Positions 53,566 to 62,331 of a stretch of 64,000 bases of DNA are shown here, in pieces. Each line of letters begins with the position of its first letter. Position 1 is the stretch's first letter. The stretch comes from an uncultured Coriobacteriaceae bacterium (GTDB taxonomy: Bacteria > Actinomycetota > Coriobacteriia > Coriobacteriales > Eggerthellaceae), in NCBI GenBank assembly GCA_902768975.1, contig CACXMZ010000005.1, forward strand, positions 1-64,000. Reading direction: 5' to 3'. The position numbers and the translations under genes are program-made. Below the pieces are notes generated by a model that had not been told where the DNA came from, made no database searches, and saw nothing but the letters and a program-made list of their open reading frames with translations.

Positions 53566-54718
53566 CCTCATAACCCTCGCTTGCCTGTTTCTGGGTGCCC
53601 TGAGCGGCTTTTTCCTCCAGGAACAGATCCTTGCCATTGAAGTCCTGGGCACCATCTATCTGGACGCGCTCAAGCTGCTCGTATTTCCCGTTATTGTGGT
53701 CTACGTTATTTCGGCCGTGTATGAGTCGGGCAGCAACAAGGGTGCCTTGGTATGGAAGGCTGTCTTGCTGTTCGCCGTGCTTTTTGTGGTGAGCTTCCTT
53801 ATTTCTTCGGGAATCGTGTTCGTATTGAACCCGGCGGATCATTTTGAATTGCACGCAAGCGAAACAACCGTGGAGGCAACAAGCTTTAGTGCATCGAGCA
53901 TTCTGCTCAACGTACTACCCAAGGACCTTGCGGGCTTTTTCATGGGCAGGTACCTGCTCTTTAGTATTTTGGTTTCTTATGCCGTGGGCTTTCTTGCGTA
54001 CCGGTTTAAGTGGGACACATTTATTGCCGGTATTAATTGGCTCAAGAAATATATCAACCTTATTTTGAAAGCCCTTATGTACTATGCGCCTGTGGCGGTC
54101 TTTTCGCTTATGGGCGTGAGCGTCTTTCGTTTTGGGGCCGACGTGCTTCTTTCTGGTCTTGCCTATATTTTTGTGGCCTACCTTGCGGGCCTGGTTGTCC
54201 TGGCCCTTGTTATGATTCTTCCCGTTAAGCTTTTTAAGGGCATTTCGCTTCTTGGCTACGTGAAAAAGCTTTACCCCGTGTGGCTTATTTCTTTTTCGAC
54301 TTGTTCAAGCGCCGCCACCATGCCCTATACGCTCAAAGTGTGCAAGGACGACCTGCAGGTGAACCCCCATGTTGCCGACATTGTGGTGCCGCTCGGCTGT
54401 ACCATCCATATGTGCGGTGGGGCGATTTCGTTTTCCTTGCTTGGTATATTCTGCGCCCACTTCTTTGGCGTAGCTATTGACCCGCTTCTGTACGCCACCA
54501 TGCTTGCTTCTGCCTTGTTTATTAACATGGCAGCGCCTGGCATACCAGGCGGGGGCATTATTATTGGCGCCACTTATTTGCAAGGCTTGGGCATTCCGCT
54601 CGACTTCATGGGATTTTACAGCGGCATCTACAAAGTGCTCGACATGCTCTATACCACGCTCAATGTTACGGGCGACATTTCTGCGTGTACTTTGCTCGAC
54701 AAAGGTGCATCCCTCTAG
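53549..54718 (+). CDS. Dicarboxylate/amino-acid:cation symporter (389 aa)
   Basis: A DAACS-family (glutamate/aspartate-type) symporter with about eight membrane helices. The conserved serine-rich loop SFSTCSSAATMPYTLKVCKD and the motif NMAAPGIPGGGIIIGATYLQ line the substrate site. The start ATG 53549 lies 14 bases inside the end of dapL, so translation is likely coupled and the transported substrate may feed diaminopimelate or glutamate metabolism. Slightly shorter than typical members (about 410-430). Confidence 0.88.
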   Translation: MQTKLSLITLACLFLGALSGFFLQEQILAIEVLGTIYLDALKLLVFPVIVVYVISAVYESGSNKGALVWKAVLLFAVLFVVSFLISSGIVFVLNPADHFELHASETTVEATSFSASSILLNVLPKDLAGFFMGRYLLFSILVSYAVGFLAYRFKWDTFIAGINWLKKYINLILKALMYYAPVAVFSLMGVSVFRFGADVLLSGLAYIFVAYLAGLVVLALVMILPVKLFKGISLLGYVKKLYPVWLISFSTCSSAATMPYTLKVCKDDLQVNPHVADIVVPLGCTIHMCGGAISFSLLGIFCAHFFGVAIDPLLYATMLASALFINMAAPGIPGGGIIIGATYLQGLGIPLDFMGFYSGIYKVLDMLYTTLNVTGDISACTLLDKGASL

Positions 54719-54795
54719 AAAATAATAGAAAATGCCGCTCGCTAGAAGGCGAGTGCAGACTGCAATTGTGGCCGTGAAGTGGGCTTAGGGCAGTA

Positions 54796-55155
54796 TTAGC
54801 TATACAGAATAAGGGCAATAAGGCGGCAAGGTTCGTCCTGCACGTTGGTGATAGAATGCCCTTCGCCTGAATAGGTGATGGTCACGTCACCCGGCTGCAG
54901 CGTCGTCTTGCTGTGGTCGGTGTCTTCGTATTCCGCTTCGCCCGAAAGGATGAGGAAGATTTCCCCGTCGCCTTCGTGCACGTGGAAGCCGATGCCACAG
55001 TCCTTTTCCAGGACGATTTCATTGAACATGCGGCCTTTGCCATTGAGTTCTTCGTCGCTGTCGATAATTTTCGTGGCACGCATAATGCCAGGACCGTCGA
55101 AGCGATGTTCGAATTCGACTGAGCTACGTTCGCTCTTGCGTTTGATTACACTCAT
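54796..55155 (-). CDS. Single-domain cupin protein (119 aa)
   Basis: A cupin beta-barrel with the metal motif GFHVHEGDGEIFLILSGEAE (His and Glu ligands) and a second motif ending YSGEGHSI. The start ATG 55155 follows GGAGG by four bases. Cupins of this type can bind metal ions and act as enzymes or sensors; the substrate is unknown. It is convergent with the symporter gene and divergent from the tRNA. Confidence 0.8.
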   Translation of the reverse strand: MSVIKRKSERSSVEFEHRFDGPGIMRATKIIDSDEELNGKGRMFNEIVLEKDCGIGFHVHEGDGEIFLILSGEAEYEDTDHSKTTLQPGDVTITYSGEGHSITNVQDEPCRLIALILYS

Positions 55156-55233
55156 ACAACACCTCCATCATTAGCATAAGTTTTACCATAAATAGCTGCA
55201 CTTTTGCTAGAATTAATCGTTACGCGCATACAT

Positions 55234-55319
55234 GCGGGCGTGGCGGAATTGGCAGACGCGCTAGATTTAGGTTCTAGTGGGCAACCCCCGTGCAGGTTCG
55301 AGTCCTGTCGCCCGCACCA
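55234..55319 (+). tRNA. tRNA-Leu (anticodon UAG)
   Basis: The acceptor stem GCGGGCG (55234-55240) pairs with CGCCCGC (55309-55315), followed by ACCA in the DNA. The anticodon stem CTAGA/TCTAG encloses the loop TTTAGGT with anticodon TAG at 55268-55270. A long variable arm (TGGGCAACCCCCG) and a GGTTCGAGTCC T-loop fit leucine type II tRNA. Confidence 0.95.
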
Positions 55320-55437
55320 GAGCGGGGCAGAAGAGCCGAATTTGCCCATGCTTGGTATACGCGTTGCGCAGGCGGTAAAGTGCTGTTTGCGCAGATGAAA
55401 ACCTTATAGGCACAATGGAGCGATCGAGAGGAAAGAC

Positions 55438-56940
55438 ATGAAAACAAAAGTCGAGAACCTTGAAGGGTTCAACAAAAAGCTCACCATTGAACTAGACGCA
55501 AGCGAAGTCGACGACCGTATTAACAAGCAATACAAGGACTTCGCGTATCGCTACAACTTCCCGGGTTTTAGAAAAGGCAAGGCTCCACGCGCAATCGTGG
55601 ACTCTGCGCTGGGCGCTCAGGCGGTTGTCGCTACGGTAACTGACGACATTTTGAGCAAGGTGACCCCCCTTGCTGTGGACGAAAATAACCTAGTTCCCAT
55701 TTCGCAGGTGCAGTTTGAAGAAAGCGAAGCTCTCGTTGAACAGGGCAAACCCTTTAGCTACAGCATTACGGTTGAAACGCGTCCTGAATTTGAACTGACG
55801 GACTATAAGCCCATTTCCGTGCTGCTGCCCAGCACTGAAGCTACCGAAGACGAAGTCCAGGCGCAAATCGACGAAATGCTTAACTACTATTACGACTTCG
55901 AAGACGCGAGTGCTGCTACGAAAATCAAGGAAGACAGCTTCATCGAAATTGCCCTGAAGGCAACCGACGAAAAAGGCGAAGAACTCGAATCCATGAGCAG
56001 CGAATCCCGCGTGTACGAAGTGGGCATGGGCCTGTTCCCCGAAGAATTCGACCAGGCGCTCATTGGCAAGAAGAAGGGCGACAAGGTTTCGGTTACCATC
56101 GGCCCCGACAGCCCGTCCATGCTTACCCAGAATGTGGCCCCCGAAGCGGGCGACATCACCTTCGAAGTGGAAGTAAAGCAGGTTAAGAAGCGCATTGTTC
56201 CTGAACTTACCGACGAATGGGTTAAGGAAAAGGCCGGCTTCGAAAGCATCGCCGACCTGCGCGAACGTATGGCCGAACAGATTAAGATGCAGAAGGAATC
56301 TATGGCGCCGCGCCTGCGCGAAAACGAAGCACTCTTCGAACTGCAGGGCCGCCTGAAGGGCGAAGCCCCCGAAGTCATGCTGGAAGGGCAGGAACGTGAA
56401 CTGCTCCAGAGCTTCTTTGGTCAGCTGCAGCAGTCGGGCATGAGCTTCGACATGTTCTTGGCCCAGAACGGCATGACTCCTGAAACTTTCACTGAAGACC
56501 TTAAGCGTCAGGCTGCCGACGTGGTTGCCCAGGACCTCGCCCTCGACGCTTGGGCACGCAACGCTAAGTTTGAAGTGACCGACGAAGAAATTTCTGCCGA
56601 ATTTGCCAACAGTGGGGCAGAAGACCCTGCTGCTCTTGAAAAGGAATGGCGTGAAGCGGGCCGTATTGCGGCACTGCGCCAGGGCATGCTGCGCGGCAAG
56701 GCCATCGACGACATTCTAGAAAAGCTCGACGTCAAGGAACTCAAGGAAGGCGAAAAGCTCAAGAGCGTCGTGGCGCGCGAAGCTGCCCAGGAAGCTGCCA
56801 AGAAGGAAGCTGAAAAGCAGGCCAAGAAGGCTGAAAAAGATGCCAAAAAGGACGAAAAGGACGCCGCTTCTGGCAACAAGAAGGCAACGAAGAAAGCTGC
56901 TCCGAAGAAAAAAGCGGATAATGACAAGAAAGAAGACTAA
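55438..56940 (+). CDS. tig: Trigger factor with a long charged tail (500 aa)
   Basis: Ribosome-bound chaperone and prolyl isomerase. The ribosome-docking motif [10 protein letters not shown] is at residues 41-50; the FKBP-like domain spans about 160-250 and the helical C-domain 260-440. The last 60 residues ([20 protein letters not shown] style) form a Lys/Ala/Glu tail that is not part of the standard 430-residue protein. It heads the tig-clpP-clpX cluster, with 26 bp to clpP. ATG 55438 lies behind GAGGAAAG. Confidence 0.95.
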   Translation: MKTKVENLEGFNKKLTIELDASEVDDRINKQYKDFAYRYNFPGFRKGKAPRAIVDSALGAQAVVATVTDDILSKVTPLAVDENNLVPISQVQFEESEALVEQGKPFSYSITVETRPEFELTDYKPISVLLPSTEATEDEVQAQIDEMLNYYYDFEDASAATKIKEDSFIEIALKATDEKGEELESMSSESRVYEVGMGLFPEEFDQALIGKKKGDKVSVTIGPDSPSMLTQNVAPEAGDITFEVEVKQVKKRIVPELTDEWVKEKAGFESIADLRERMAEQIKMQKESMAPRLRENEALFELQGRLKGEAPEVMLEGQERELLQSFFGQLQQSGMSFDMFLAQNGMTPETFTEDLKRQAADVVAQDLALDAWARNAKFEVTDEEISAEFANSGAEDPAALEKEWREAGRIAALRQGMLRGKAIDDILEKLDVKELKEGEKLKSVVAREAAQEAAKKEAEKQAKKAEKDAKKDEKDAASGNKKATKKAAPKKKADNDKKED

Positions 56941-56966
56941 CCAGGAAGAGAATTAGGAGCTTTACT

Positions 56967-57635
56967 ATGAATGAAATTATTCTCCCCAACACTCATTCAG
57001 CACTTATCCCTTATGTTATTGAGCAGAGCCCCCGGGGCGAACGCAGCTACGACATCTACTCGCGCCTGTTAAATGAGCGCATTATTTTCTTGGGCGAGCA
57101 AATTGACGACCACGTGGCCAATAGCGTGGTTGCCCAGCTGCTGCATCTGGAATCGGCCGACCCTGAAAAGGACATTTCCATCTACATCAACAGCCCTGGT
57201 GGCAGCGTGACGGCTGGTCTGGCTATTTTGGACACCATGGAATATATCCGCTGCGATGTTTCTACCATCTGCATTGGTATGGCGGCTTCCATGGCGGCTG
57301 TGTTGCTCGCTTGTGGTGCGGAAGGCAAGCGCTATGCCTTGCCGAACAGCCGCGTGATGATTCACCAGCCTTCTGGCGGTGCCCAAGGCCAGCAGACCGA
57401 AATTGAAATTATGGCCAAGGAAATCCTTTACATCCGCGAACGCCTCAACAAGATTCTGGCGGAAAAGACGGGCCAGAAGATTGAAACCATTCAGGCCGAC
57501 ACGGAACGAGACAACTTCATGAGCGCCGAAGACGCCAAGGCCTATGGCATCGTTGACCAAGTGGTCGAAAAGCGCGCGGGCGAATCCGACAAGTCCAAGA
57601 AGGACGAAAAGAGGGAAAGCAAAAAAGACGAATAA
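56967..57635 (+). CDS. clpP: ATP-dependent Clp protease proteolytic subunit (222 aa)
   Basis: Serine protease of the ClpP tetradecamer. The catalytic triad is Ser108 ([10 protein letters not shown]), His133 (MIHQPSGG) and Asp182 (TERDNFMS). The tail [14 protein letters not shown] after residue 205 is longer and more charged than usual. ATG 56967 follows AGGAGC. clpX starts 57 bp downstream; the three genes likely form one operon. Confidence 0.96.
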   Translation: MNEIILPNTHSALIPYVIEQSPRGERSYDIYSRLLNERIIFLGEQIDDHVANSVVAQLLHLESADPEKDISIYINSPGGSVTAGLAILDTMEYIRCDVSTICIGMAASMAAVLLACGAEGKRYALPNSRVMIHQPSGGAQGQQTEIEIMAKEILYIRERLNKILAEKTGQKIETIQADTERDNFMSAEDAKAYGIVDQVVEKRAGESDKSKKDEKRESKKDE

Positions 57636-57692
57636 GTGAATGCGCCTGGGTGGCCCCAAGCCCCCAGGCAAGCTTTATTAAGGGCGAAGACT

Positions 57693-59027
57693 ATGGTGAA
57701 GAAAACACATGATCATGACCACGACGGTGAAGACATTCGTTGTGCGTTTTGCGGCAAAACCCCCGACATGGTCGGGGCGATGATAAGTGGCCCCAATGGC
57801 ATTTACATTTGCGACGAATGTATTTCCATTAGCGCCGACGCCATGATGCGCGACATGGGCTTGCACGTGGCAAGTTCCATGCCGGAAGGTGAACCCCTGC
57901 CGGCTTTGCGCAACAGCGAAGATGCTTCGGCGGGCGTGCTGGACATCTTGCCCACACCGCATGAACTCTATGAGCGCCTGGGCGAATATGTTATTGGCCA
58001 GGAAGACGCGAAGAAGGCGCTTTCGGTGGCGGTTTACAACCACTACAAGCGCATTTCCATGGACGCCGATTCCTACGACAGCGACGTGGAACTTGCCAAG
58101 AGCAACATCATGCTGCTTGGCCCCACGGGTTCGGGCAAGACCTTGCTTGCCCAGACTCTGGCACGTACGCTGAAGGTGCCCTTCGCCATCGCGGACGCCA
58201 CTACGCTTACCGAAGCGGGCTATGTGGGTGAAGACGTGGAAAACATTCTGCTCAAGCTTATTACGGCGGCCGACTTCGACATCCCGCGTGCAGAAATTGG
58301 CATCATCTACATCGACGAAATCGACAAGATTGCGCGCAAGGGTGAAAACGTTTCAATTACGCGTGACGTTTCTGGTGAAGGCGTGCAGCAGGCCCTGCTC
58401 AAGATTGTGGAAGGCTGCGAAGCAAGCGTTCCGCCCCAGGGTGGGCGCAAGCACCCGCAGCAGGAACTCATCCACATCGACACCACGAACATCCTGTTCA
58501 TACTGGGCGGTGCCTTTGTGGGCCTGACGGACATCATTGCGAACCGCGTGGGTAAGTCGGGCATGGGCTTTAATGCCGACATTCCCGAATCCAAGAAGCA
58601 TGAAGACGCCGAACTTTTGGCTCAGGTGCTTCCTGAAGACCTCAACACCTTCGGCATGATTCCTGAATTTGTGGGCCGTATTCCCGTTATTACGAACCTG
58701 ACCGAGCTTTCTGAAGAAGACCTCATTCGCATTTTGACCGAGCCGAAGAATGCCTTGGTCAAGCAATATAAGCGCATGTTCGAATTCGAAGAAAGCGAAC
58801 TGGAAATCGAGGACGAAGCCCTGCGCGCCATTGCCAAGAAGGCGGTGGACCATCGTACGGGTGCGCGTGGTTTGCGTTCCATTTTGGAAGGCGTGCTTAT
58901 GGACGTTATGTATGACCTGCCTGAACACAAGGGCCATACGCGTGTGGTTCTGCATGCCAGCGACATCGAAGGCACCACCAAGCCCAAGATTGAAAAAGCA
59001 ACGTCAAACACCAAAGCTGCGTCATAG
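57693..59027 (+). CDS. clpX: ClpX ATPase subunit (444 aa)
   Basis: Unfoldase for ClpP. The zinc-binding domain has Cys17, Cys20, Cys40 and Cys43 (RCAFCGK; YICDECI). Walker A GPTGSGKT is at residues 143-150, Walker [11 protein letters not shown] is present, and the ClpP-binding and pore loops lie in the usual places. I chose ATG 57693 behind AAGGG; the upstream frame to GTG 57636 is not ClpX-like. The His/Asp-rich N-terminus ([12 protein letters not shown]) is unusual. Confidence 0.95.
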   Translation: MVKKTHDHDHDGEDIRCAFCGKTPDMVGAMISGPNGIYICDECISISADAMMRDMGLHVASSMPEGEPLPALRNSEDASAGVLDILPTPHELYERLGEYVIGQEDAKKALSVAVYNHYKRISMDADSYDSDVELAKSNIMLLGPTGSGKTLLAQTLARTLKVPFAIADATTLTEAGYVGEDVENILLKLITAADFDIPRAEIGIIYIDEIDKIARKGENVSITRDVSGEGVQQALLKIVEGCEASVPPQGGRKHPQQELIHIDTTNILFILGGAFVGLTDIIANRVGKSGMGFNADIPESKKHEDAELLAQVLPEDLNTFGMIPEFVGRIPVITNLTELSEEDLIRILTEPKNALVKQYKRMFEFEESELEIEDEALRAIAKKAVDHRTGARGLRSILEGVLMDVMYDLPEHKGHTRVVLHASDIEGTTKPKIEKATSNTKAAS

Positions 59028-59039
59028 GGGAGTACTAGC

Positions 59040-61709
59040 ATGAGCATGGTCGAAATGCCCAAGAATTATGATTCTGCGCTCGAAGAAGAGCGCATTCTTG
59101 CAAAATGGCTCGATGGCGGTTTTTATGCCCGCAATGAAGGCCCGGGGGACTGCACGGTTGTTATTCCGCCGCCCAACGTAACGGGCATGCTGCACATGGG
59201 CCATGCGCTCGACGACACCATCCAGGACACTTTCATCCGTTTTAATCGCATGCGCGGGCTTTCCACCCGTTGGATCTTGGGTACCGACCATGCCGGCATT
59301 GCCACCCAAACCAAGGTGGACAAGAAGCTGAAGAGCGAAGGCATTTCGCGCCTTGAAATTGGTCGTGAAAAATTCCTGAATGCCTGCTGGGACTGGACCC
59401 ATGAATATGGCGGAATCATTGTTGAGCAGATTAAGCGCATGGGTTGTTCGGTGGACTTCGACGACGAAAAGTTCACTATGGACCCTGACTATGCGCGTGC
59501 AGTACGCAAGGTCTTTTGCGACTGGTACCACGACGGGCTTATCTACCGTGGTAAGCGCATCGTAAATTGGTGCCCCAGCTGCACGACGGCCATTTCCGAT
59601 GACGAAGCTGAATACCAGGACGAAGGCGGCCACCTGTGGTACCTGCGCTACCCGCTTAAGGAACCGGTGGATGGTCGCGAATATATCGTGGTGGCAACCA
59701 CGCGCCCCGAAACCATGTTGGGCGACACGGGCGTGGCGGTTTCGCCTGAAGACCCTGAAAAGGCGGCCCTCGTGGGTGCCACGGTGGTGCTGCCCATTGT
59801 GAATCGCGAGATTCCTATCTTTAGCGACTGGCACGTGGACGCCGGTTTCGGCACGGGCTTTGTGAAAGTCACGCCTGCCCACGACCCCAACGACTATGCC
59901 ATGGGTGCGGCGCACGATCTGCCCCAGGTTAATATCTTCGACGAACACGCCGTGGTGGTTGAAGGCTATGGCGAATTCAGCGGCATGACGCGCGACGAAT
60001 GCCGCGAAGCGGTGGTGGCTTGGTTTGAACGCGAAGGTTTGCTCGACCATGTGGAAGACCACGACCATTCCGTTATGCATTGTTACCGTTGCGACAATAC
60101 GCTCGAGCCCTGGCTTTCCGAGCAGTGGTTTGTAGCTGTAGACAAGCTGAAGGGGCCTGCGACCGACGTGGTCAAAAATAGTCAGGTTACTTTCCACCCT
60201 GAGCGCTGGACGCAAACCTACCTCACCTGGATGGAAAACCTGAAAGACTGGTGTATTTCGCGCCAGCTGTGGTGGGGCCATCGTATTCCTGTGTTCTATT
60301 GCGATGCCTGCGGTTGGGAAGACGCGCTTGAAGAAGACCTGGATGTGTGCCCGAAGTGTGGGGCGCCGCTGCGCCAAGACGAAGACGTTTTGGACACCTG
60401 GTTTTCAAGCCAGCTGTGGACTTTCGCTACACAGGGCTGGCCCAACAACTTGCAGGAAATGGAAGGGCATCACCCCACGAAGGCCTTGGTGACCGCGCGC
60501 GACATTATTGCGCTGTGGGTGGCCCGTATGGTCATGAGCTCGCTCTACTTTACGGACCAGATTCCCTTTGAAGACGTGGTTATCTACGCCACCATTTTGG
60601 CCAAGGATGGCAGCCGCATGTCCAAGTCTAAGGGCAATGGCGTAGACCCCATGGACCTTATTAACATGTACGGCGCCGACGCCATGCGCTTTAACTTGCT
60701 TACGTTGGTTACCAACAACCAAGACGTACGTTTCGACGCCGACATTAAAGATGGCAAGCTTCTGGGTTCGCCCCGCACGGAAGCGGCCCGCGGTTTCGTG
60801 ACTAAGATCTGGAATGCCGCGCGCTTTGTGGGCATGAACCTCGAAGGCTATGAGCCAGGGGAGCCGAGCGTACAAACGCCTGCCGACGCCTGGATCTTTA
60901 GCCGCCTTGCGAAGCTTTCCGCCAATGTAACCAAGGGCATTGAAGAGTACCGCTTTGGCGACGTGGCGCGCGACTTGCACCAGTTCTTCTGGAGCGAGTT
61001 CTGCGACTGGTATATCGAACTTTCCAAAGCAGCGCTCAAGGGCAGTGCCGAAGAACGCCTGGCGGCACAGCGCAACTTGGTCTTTGTGCTAGACGTGGCC
61101 CTACGCCTGCTGCACCCTGCCATGCCCTTCGTGACGGAGGCTATTTGGGAACAGCTTCCCACCAGTGCGGGCCAACCTGCGCTCATGATGGCTGCCTGGC
61201 CCGAGCCCGAAAACCTAGCCAGCTGGATTAACGAAGAAGCCGAAAAGTCCATCGGCCTTACCGTGGCTACGGTTTCTGCCGTGCGTGCGGTACGTGCTCG
61301 CTATGGCCTTTCACCCAAGACCGAAATTGCCTGCGCCGTTAAGGCTTCCCAGGCAGACGCCGAAGCGCTTCTGAGTCAGGCCGACCTGGTGCGCAATCTT
61401 GCGAACCTGAGCGTTTTGGAAGTGGGGCCCGAAGTGGCTCGCCCAGCTGAAAGCGCCGTAACGGTTGAAGAAGGCTGTGAAATCTATTGCGACCTGGCTG
61501 GCATGGTTGACTTTGCCGCCGAGCGCGCCCGCCTTGAAAAGGACCGCGCTGAACTGCAAAAAGACATAGACAAGCTGGCAAAAAAGCTTTCTAACCCTGG
61601 TTTTTTGGCAAAGGCGGCGCAAGAAATTATCGACAAAGACACGGCAAAGCATGCAGATTTGTGTGACCAGCTTGCACGTATCGATGCACAGCTTGCTGAA
61701 CTGGTATAA
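59040..61709 (+). CDS. valS: Valyl-tRNA synthetase (889 aa)
   Basis: Class Ia synthetase. HIGH-type motif HMGH (residues 52-55) and KMSKS-type motif RMSKS (526-530) flank the catalytic fold; the editing domain contains TTRPETMLGDTGVAVSP. The C-terminal coiled coil is present (ERARLEKDRAELQKDIDKLA). Full length. A zinc-finger-like CPKCGAPLR lies in the insert near 440. It follows clpX by 12 bp. No T-box leader is seen. Confidence 0.96.
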   Translation: MSMVEMPKNYDSALEEERILAKWLDGGFYARNEGPGDCTVVIPPPNVTGMLHMGHALDDTIQDTFIRFNRMRGLSTRWILGTDHAGIATQTKVDKKLKSEGISRLEIGREKFLNACWDWTHEYGGIIVEQIKRMGCSVDFDDEKFTMDPDYARAVRKVFCDWYHDGLIYRGKRIVNWCPSCTTAISDDEAEYQDEGGHLWYLRYPLKEPVDGREYIVVATTRPETMLGDTGVAVSPEDPEKAALVGATVVLPIVNREIPIFSDWHVDAGFGTGFVKVTPAHDPNDYAMGAAHDLPQVNIFDEHAVVVEGYGEFSGMTRDECREAVVAWFEREGLLDHVEDHDHSVMHCYRCDNTLEPWLSEQWFVAVDKLKGPATDVVKNSQVTFHPERWTQTYLTWMENLKDWCISRQLWWGHRIPVFYCDACGWEDALEEDLDVCPKCGAPLRQDEDVLDTWFSSQLWTFATQGWPNNLQEMEGHHPTKALVTARDIIALWVARMVMSSLYFTDQIPFEDVVIYATILAKDGSRMSKSKGNGVDPMDLINMYGADAMRFNLLTLVTNNQDVRFDADIKDGKLLGSPRTEAARGFVTKIWNAARFVGMNLEGYEPGEPSVQTPADAWIFSRLAKLSANVTKGIEEYRFGDVARDLHQFFWSEFCDWYIELSKAALKGSAEERLAAQRNLVFVLDVALRLLHPAMPFVTEAIWEQLPTSAGQPALMMAAWPEPENLASWINEEAEKSIGLTVATVSAVRAVRARYGLSPKTEIACAVKASQADAEALLSQADLVRNLANLSVLEVGPEVARPAESAVTVEEGCEIYCDLAGMVDFAAERARLEKDRAELQKDIDKLAKKLSNPGFLAKAAQEIIDKDTAKHADLCDQLARIDAQLAELV

Positions 61710-61752
61710 TAATCGCTTGTGTATTTGCAGATAAGACTAGAGGAACTACAAC

Positions 61753-62220
61753 ATGAATGAATTACTCTCACAAGTTCTGACACCTGAAATTCAGCAGGCG
61801 TTTTCCGTCATGCTTGGCATGCTGGTTGCGCTTCATGCTTTGGTTGTTATTTGGGTTGCACGCGACGCTTACCAGCGTGGTACCTGGTGGTGGCTGTGGG
61901 CCATCGTAGCCTTGGTACCTATTGTAGGCGTGGTTGCTTATATTCTGCTTCGCCCCCAGCTGCTTGCGGTGGACCGCGAAGAACAGGAACTGGAAGTTGC
62001 TATTAAGCAGCGCCAGCTTATGAAATACGGCGAATGCGCCAACTGTGGCTACCCGGTAGAAGCTGACTATGTCATCTGCCCGAATTGCCACCAGCGCCTG
62101 AAGAATCTGTGCGCTACCTGCAATCATGCGCTCGACCCCGCCTGGAGCGTGTGCCCCTACTGCGCCACCCCTGTGGGGCAGTCGAGCAGGCGCAGCTCAG
62201 GCAGCGGCGGCCGCCACTAA
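61753..62220 (+). CDS. Membrane protein with a double zinc ribbon (155 aa)
   Basis: Two membrane helices (residues about 18-36 and 44-66) are followed by a basic linker and a zinc-ribbon pair: CANCGYPVEADYVICPNCHQ and CATCNHALDPAWSVCPYCAT, giving eight Cys in four CxxC pairs. Proteins of this plan are common in Actinobacteria; the function is unknown. It lies between valS and thrS on the same strand, perhaps in the same unit. ATG 61753 follows GAGGAA. A Ser/Arg/Gly-rich end follows the ribbon. Confidence 0.75.
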   Translation: MNELLSQVLTPEIQQAFSVMLGMLVALHALVVIWVARDAYQRGTWWWLWAIVALVPIVGVVAYILLRPQLLAVDREEQELEVAIKQRQLMKYGECANCGYPVEADYVICPNCHQRLKNLCATCNHALDPAWSVCPYCATPVGQSSRRSSGSGGRH

Positions 62221-62331
62221 GTTTAGGTATAAAGGGCATCCGTTTCGCCCTTAAACCCCTTTGCGAAATCAACCCGCAAAGGGAAGTGTTTGCAGACGCT
62301 TTGTATGCGTCCGGGAGACAAGGAGTAAAAC
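62221..62331 (+). promoter_or_regulatory. Structured leader of thrS
   Basis: AAGGGC...GCCCTT (near 62232-62252) and CCTTTGCG...CGCAAAGG (near 62257-62282) form two adjacent hairpins, and GCAGACGC...GCGTCC follows. No T-box consensus is present. The first two could be a terminator of the upstream gene or an attenuator of thrS. Confidence 0.45.

Noticed and set aside
59022-60377. A 451-codon open frame antisense to valS
   Set aside because: It lies fully inside valS, has low-complexity His/Arg-rich composition, no ribosome-binding site and no motif. It is a by-product of the GAA-rich codon style.
62221-62331. T-box riboswitch before thrS or valS
   Set aside because: The conserved T-box sequence and specifier-loop features are absent.
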